The notes below the pieces were generated by a model, which saw nothing but the letters and a program-made list of their open reading frames with translations, was not told the origin of the DNA and did no database searches. Positions 3,792-6,044 of a DNA stretch of 6,044 bases are shown piece after piece. Numbering within the stretch: position 1 is the first letter of the stretch; each line of letters begins with the position of its first letter. The stretch spans positions 1 to 6,044 of the forward strand of contig JAFGTL010000774.1 of assembly GCA_016934125.1 (NCBI GenBank). The letters run 5' to 3'. A program made the position numbers and the translations under genes. This stretch comes from Candidatus Hydrogenedentota bacterium. Its GTDB lineage: Bacteria > Hydrogenedentota > Hydrogenedentia > Hydrogenedentales > SLHB01.

Positions 3792-6044
3792 CTATCGCGC
3801 GCCTCCGTTGCCCGTGCGGGGGAGGGCGTTGGCGAGCAGTTCGGCCACGTGGAGGGGCTCGGCGTCGGTGAGGTGGCTGATCTGTTGCCGGCAACTCGTG
3901 CCGCATGCCACGACAGCCGTGCCCGGTTCGAGGGCCTCGATCTGCCGCACGAGCGGCTCGGCCACTTGGACGGACAACTCGTACTTGGACTTGAGCGCGC
4001 CGAAGGCGCCCGCCATGCCGCAGCAGCCGGTTTCGAGTTCGGTTGTCTCGGAACCGGGCAATCGGCCGGCCAGTTTCGCGGTGACGGCCGGATCGGTAAG
4101 GGCCTTGGCATGGCAGTGGGCGTGGACGGCCACGCGGGCCGGGCCGGGCTCGAAGGCGATGGCGCCGGGCTCGCGTTCGAGGAGATCGTTCATGAATTCG
4201 TCGAACAACAGGCAGCGTCTGGCGACTTCGCCAGCGCCGTCGATCCGCAATTCGGCGTAATCGGACACGAACATCGAGTAGCAGGACGGTTCGAGGAAGA
4301 GAATCGGCTCATCGCCGCCCTGGGCGAGGAACAACTTGACGTTGTGCTGGCCGAGGCGTTTGGCCCGATCCAGGCAGCCTACGCTGAACGACGGCCGGCC
4401 CGAATCCTTGCGGCCCTTGGGCAGGAGCACCTCGTAGCCGGCGGCCTCGAGCACGGCCACGGCCGCCCGGCCGACATGCGGCTCGTTGTAGCGCACGAAG
4501 GTGTCATCCCACAGGAACACCCGGCCGCGGGTGACGGGATGGGGGTTGGTGTGCCGGGCGAACCACGTGTCGAACCGCTGGGTTGCGTAGGTGGGCAGGG
4601 GGCGCTGGGCGCTCATGCCGAGCACCCGCTCCATGATCGCGCGCACCCACCGCATGCGGAGCATGGCATTGGCGATCCGCGGCGTGAGGCAGGCCAGCGC
4701 GTTCAGGATATCGACGCAACTGATCGCCCGTTCGCGGAGCGACACGCCCTGCCGCTTCTGCCGGGCGTGCACCAACTCGGATTTGAGCAGGGCCAGATCC
4801 ACGTTGGACGGGCACTCCCGCTTGCACGCCTTGCAGGCCAGGCAGTTGCTCAACGCCTCTTCAAGGGCCGCCGATGCGAGCGGATCGCCCGCCGGATCGA
4901 GCCGGCCGTCGAGCACGGCGCGGATCGTGTTGGCCCGGCCCCGCGTCGACATGATCTCTTCGCCGGTGGCCTGATACGTCGGGCACATGGTGGGAGCGTC
5001 CTTCCGGCACCCGCCGCACCCGTTGCATTGTTCGAGGTTGCCGACAAACGAGCCGTCCTTGGCCGCAAAGGCGAGCACCCCCTCGAAAGGCAGCTTAATC
5101 TCGTAGCCGTCGCCCATCCGCAGGTTGCCGTCGATGCGGAATGAGCCGTCATCGAAGATCTTACCCGGATTCATGATCCGGCGCGGATCGAAGGCGGTCT
5201 TGATGCTGTGCATGACGTCCAGCACTTCCGGGCCGAGTTGATCGGCCATGTACTGGGTGCGCGCAATGCCGACGCCGTGCTCGGCCGCGATGGATCCCTT
5301 GAACTGGAGCACCACCGGCGACACTTCATCGGCCACCTTGCGGAACTTGGCGATGTCTTCGGCCCGGTGGAGATCGATGATCGGGCGGACATGAAGTAGG
5401 CCGGAGGCGGCGTGGCCGTAAAACGACGCCTGGAGGCCGAGGGGATCCATGATCGCCTTCAGGGCGGCCACGTACTCGGGGAGTTGCTGCGGCGGAATCG
5501 CCACATCTTCGAGGCCTGCAATGGGCTTGGCGGGCCCGCTCCGGCCCGTCAACAGGTTGAGGCCCGCCTTGCGCACGGCCCACACCATCTCCATCTCGCC
5601 GGCGTCCGTGACGATCATGGTGCGCTGGCCGAGGCGGCGCGCCTCGACGGCCGCGAGGCGATCGGCCACGTCATCGTAGAACTCGACAATGAGAAACGCG
5701 TCGCAGGGCGCGTCATCGAGGCGGAGCAGTTCGCGCGTCTTGGTGAAGGCGATCTGGCCCTTCGTCTGATCGAGCAAGGGCCGATCCACGAGTTCGATGG
5801 CCGCGGCGCTCAAGTCGAGCAGATTCACCGTGCCCTCCATGGCCTCCTCGACGGAATCGAAGAAGATGAGGGCGAGGCCTTTCTCGCGGGGCAGCGGCAC
5901 AAGGCCGATCTCGGCCGACACGACCGCCGCGAGCGTCCCCTCGCTCCCGCACACCACCTGCGTCAGCGAGCGCCCGCGATGCAGGTAGCGATCGAGCCCG
6001 TAGCCCGGGCGGCGCTTCACGAGCACCTCGGGAAACCGCTCCTG
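3792..6044 (-). CDS. FAD-linked oxidase fused to an iron-sulfur (GlcF-like) subunit, 5'-truncated by the window edge
   Basis: This looks like a 2-hydroxyacid dehydrogenase of the D-lactate / glycolate / D-2-hydroxyglutarate group, with FAD and Fe-S parts in one chain, as in YdiJ. The frame is open to base 6044, so the true start lies outside. Numbering the 750 visible residues from the first visible codon, the end of the FAD-binding domain has GSEGTL (33-38). The FAD-oxidase C domain follows, with YGHAASGLLH, AAEHGVGIA and DPRRIMNPGK (about 209-294). A two-cluster ferredoxin region has cysteines at 340, 343, 346 and 354, and at 401, 404, 407 and 411, each set ending CP. The C-terminal cysteine-rich domain has HCH at 643-645, CCG at 674-676, and C714 and C718. 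The first cysteine-rich repeat reads DSGRP where many relatives have CCGRP. Electrons would pass from FAD through the clusters to a quinone or other carrier. Full-length relatives run near 950-1000 residues, so roughly 200 are missing. The substrate cannot be told from sequence. Confidence 0.92.
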   Translation of the reverse strand, partial: QERFPEVLVKRRPGYGLDRYLHRGRSLTQVVCGSEGTLAAVVSAEIGLVPLPREKGLALIFFDSVEEAMEGTVNLLDLSAAAIELVDRPLLDQTKGQIAFTKTRELLRLDDAPCDAFLIVEFYDDVADRLAAVEARRLGQRTMIVTDAGEMEMVWAVRKAGLNLLTGRSGPAKPIAGLEDVAIPPQQLPEYVAALKAIMDPLGLQASFYGHAASGLLHVRPIIDLHRAEDIAKFRKVADEVSPVVLQFKGSIAAEHGVGIARTQYMADQLGPEVLDVMHSIKTAFDPRRIMNPGKIFDDGSFRIDGNLRMGDGYEIKLPFEGVLAFAAKDGSFVGNLEQCNGCGGCRKDAPTMCPTYQATGEEIMSTRGRANTIRAVLDGRLDPAGDPLASAALEEALSNCLACKACKRECPSNVDLALLKSELVHARQKRQGVSLRERAISCVDILNALACLTPRIANAMLRMRWVRAIMERVLGMSAQRPLPTYATQRFDTWFARHTNPHPVTRGRVFLWDDTFVRYNEPHVGRAAVAVLEAAGYEVLLPKGRKDSGRPSFSVGCLDRAKRLGQHNVKLFLAQGGDEPILFLEPSCYSMFVSDYAELRIDGAGEVARRCLLFDEFMNDLLEREPGAIAFEPGPARVAVHAHCHAKALTDPAVTAKLAGRLPGSETTELETGCCGMAGAFGALKSKYELSVQVAEPLVRQIEALEPGTAVVACGTSCRQQISHLTDAEPLHVAELLANALPRTGNGGAR

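Noticed and set aside
3849..5144. 431-codon plus-strand open frame opposite the oxidoreductase
   Set aside because: It lies wholly antisense to conserved Fe-S and FAD-oxidase motifs and has no family features of its own.
1..6044. CRISPR array, tRNA or rRNA genes
   Set aside because: No regularly spaced direct repeats, and no cloverleaf or conserved rRNA blocks were seen on either strand.

Overview
The window is GC-rich bacterial DNA (about two thirds G+C by eye), with tightly packed genes and long shadow ORFs on the opposite strands, as expected at this base composition. No gene here fixes the phylum. A canonical sigma-54 promoter, a group II intron and a tandem small heat-shock pair suit a free-living high-GC Gram-negative-type bacterium (proteobacterial, PVC-like or similar), but that is inference.

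Layout, left to right. Positions 1 to about 87 are the 3' end of a group II intron: domain V, then domain VI with its bulged branch-point A. The rest of the intron lies to the left, outside the window. After an exon leader of about 108 bases comes copA (195-2474, +), a P1B-1 copper-exporting ATPase with one N-terminal metal-binding domain. A GC-rich hairpin (2493-2531) sits where copA meets the convergent minus-strand genes. On the minus strand, 3477 to 2563 is a two-gene operon of small heat-shock proteins (Hsp20/alpha-crystallin family), each gene with a strong Shine-Dalgarno and with a hairpin between them.

Upstream of that operon, 3478-3791 (314 bases) has no gene but holds regulatory signals. 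These are a full-consensus sigma-54 -24/-12 promoter (3571-3586), an IHF-like site (3635-3647), overlapping GC-rich dyads (3693-3726) that may be enhancer sites or a terminator, and a weak terminator-like hairpin (3748-3768) just past the next gene. From 3792 to the right edge, on the minus strand, is most of a large fused FAD-linked oxidoreductase / iron-sulfur protein (GlcD-GlcF or YdiJ-like). Its N-terminus is beyond the window.

The three units (copper export, protein-aggregation holdase, 2-hydroxyacid oxidation) form no obvious pathway. CopA and the small heat-shock proteins are both stress functions but lie in convergent, separate transcription units. I see no clearly new system. The most notable points are the sigma-54 control region of the heat-shock operon and the group II intron end that abuts the copA leader and would mislead start-site calling.
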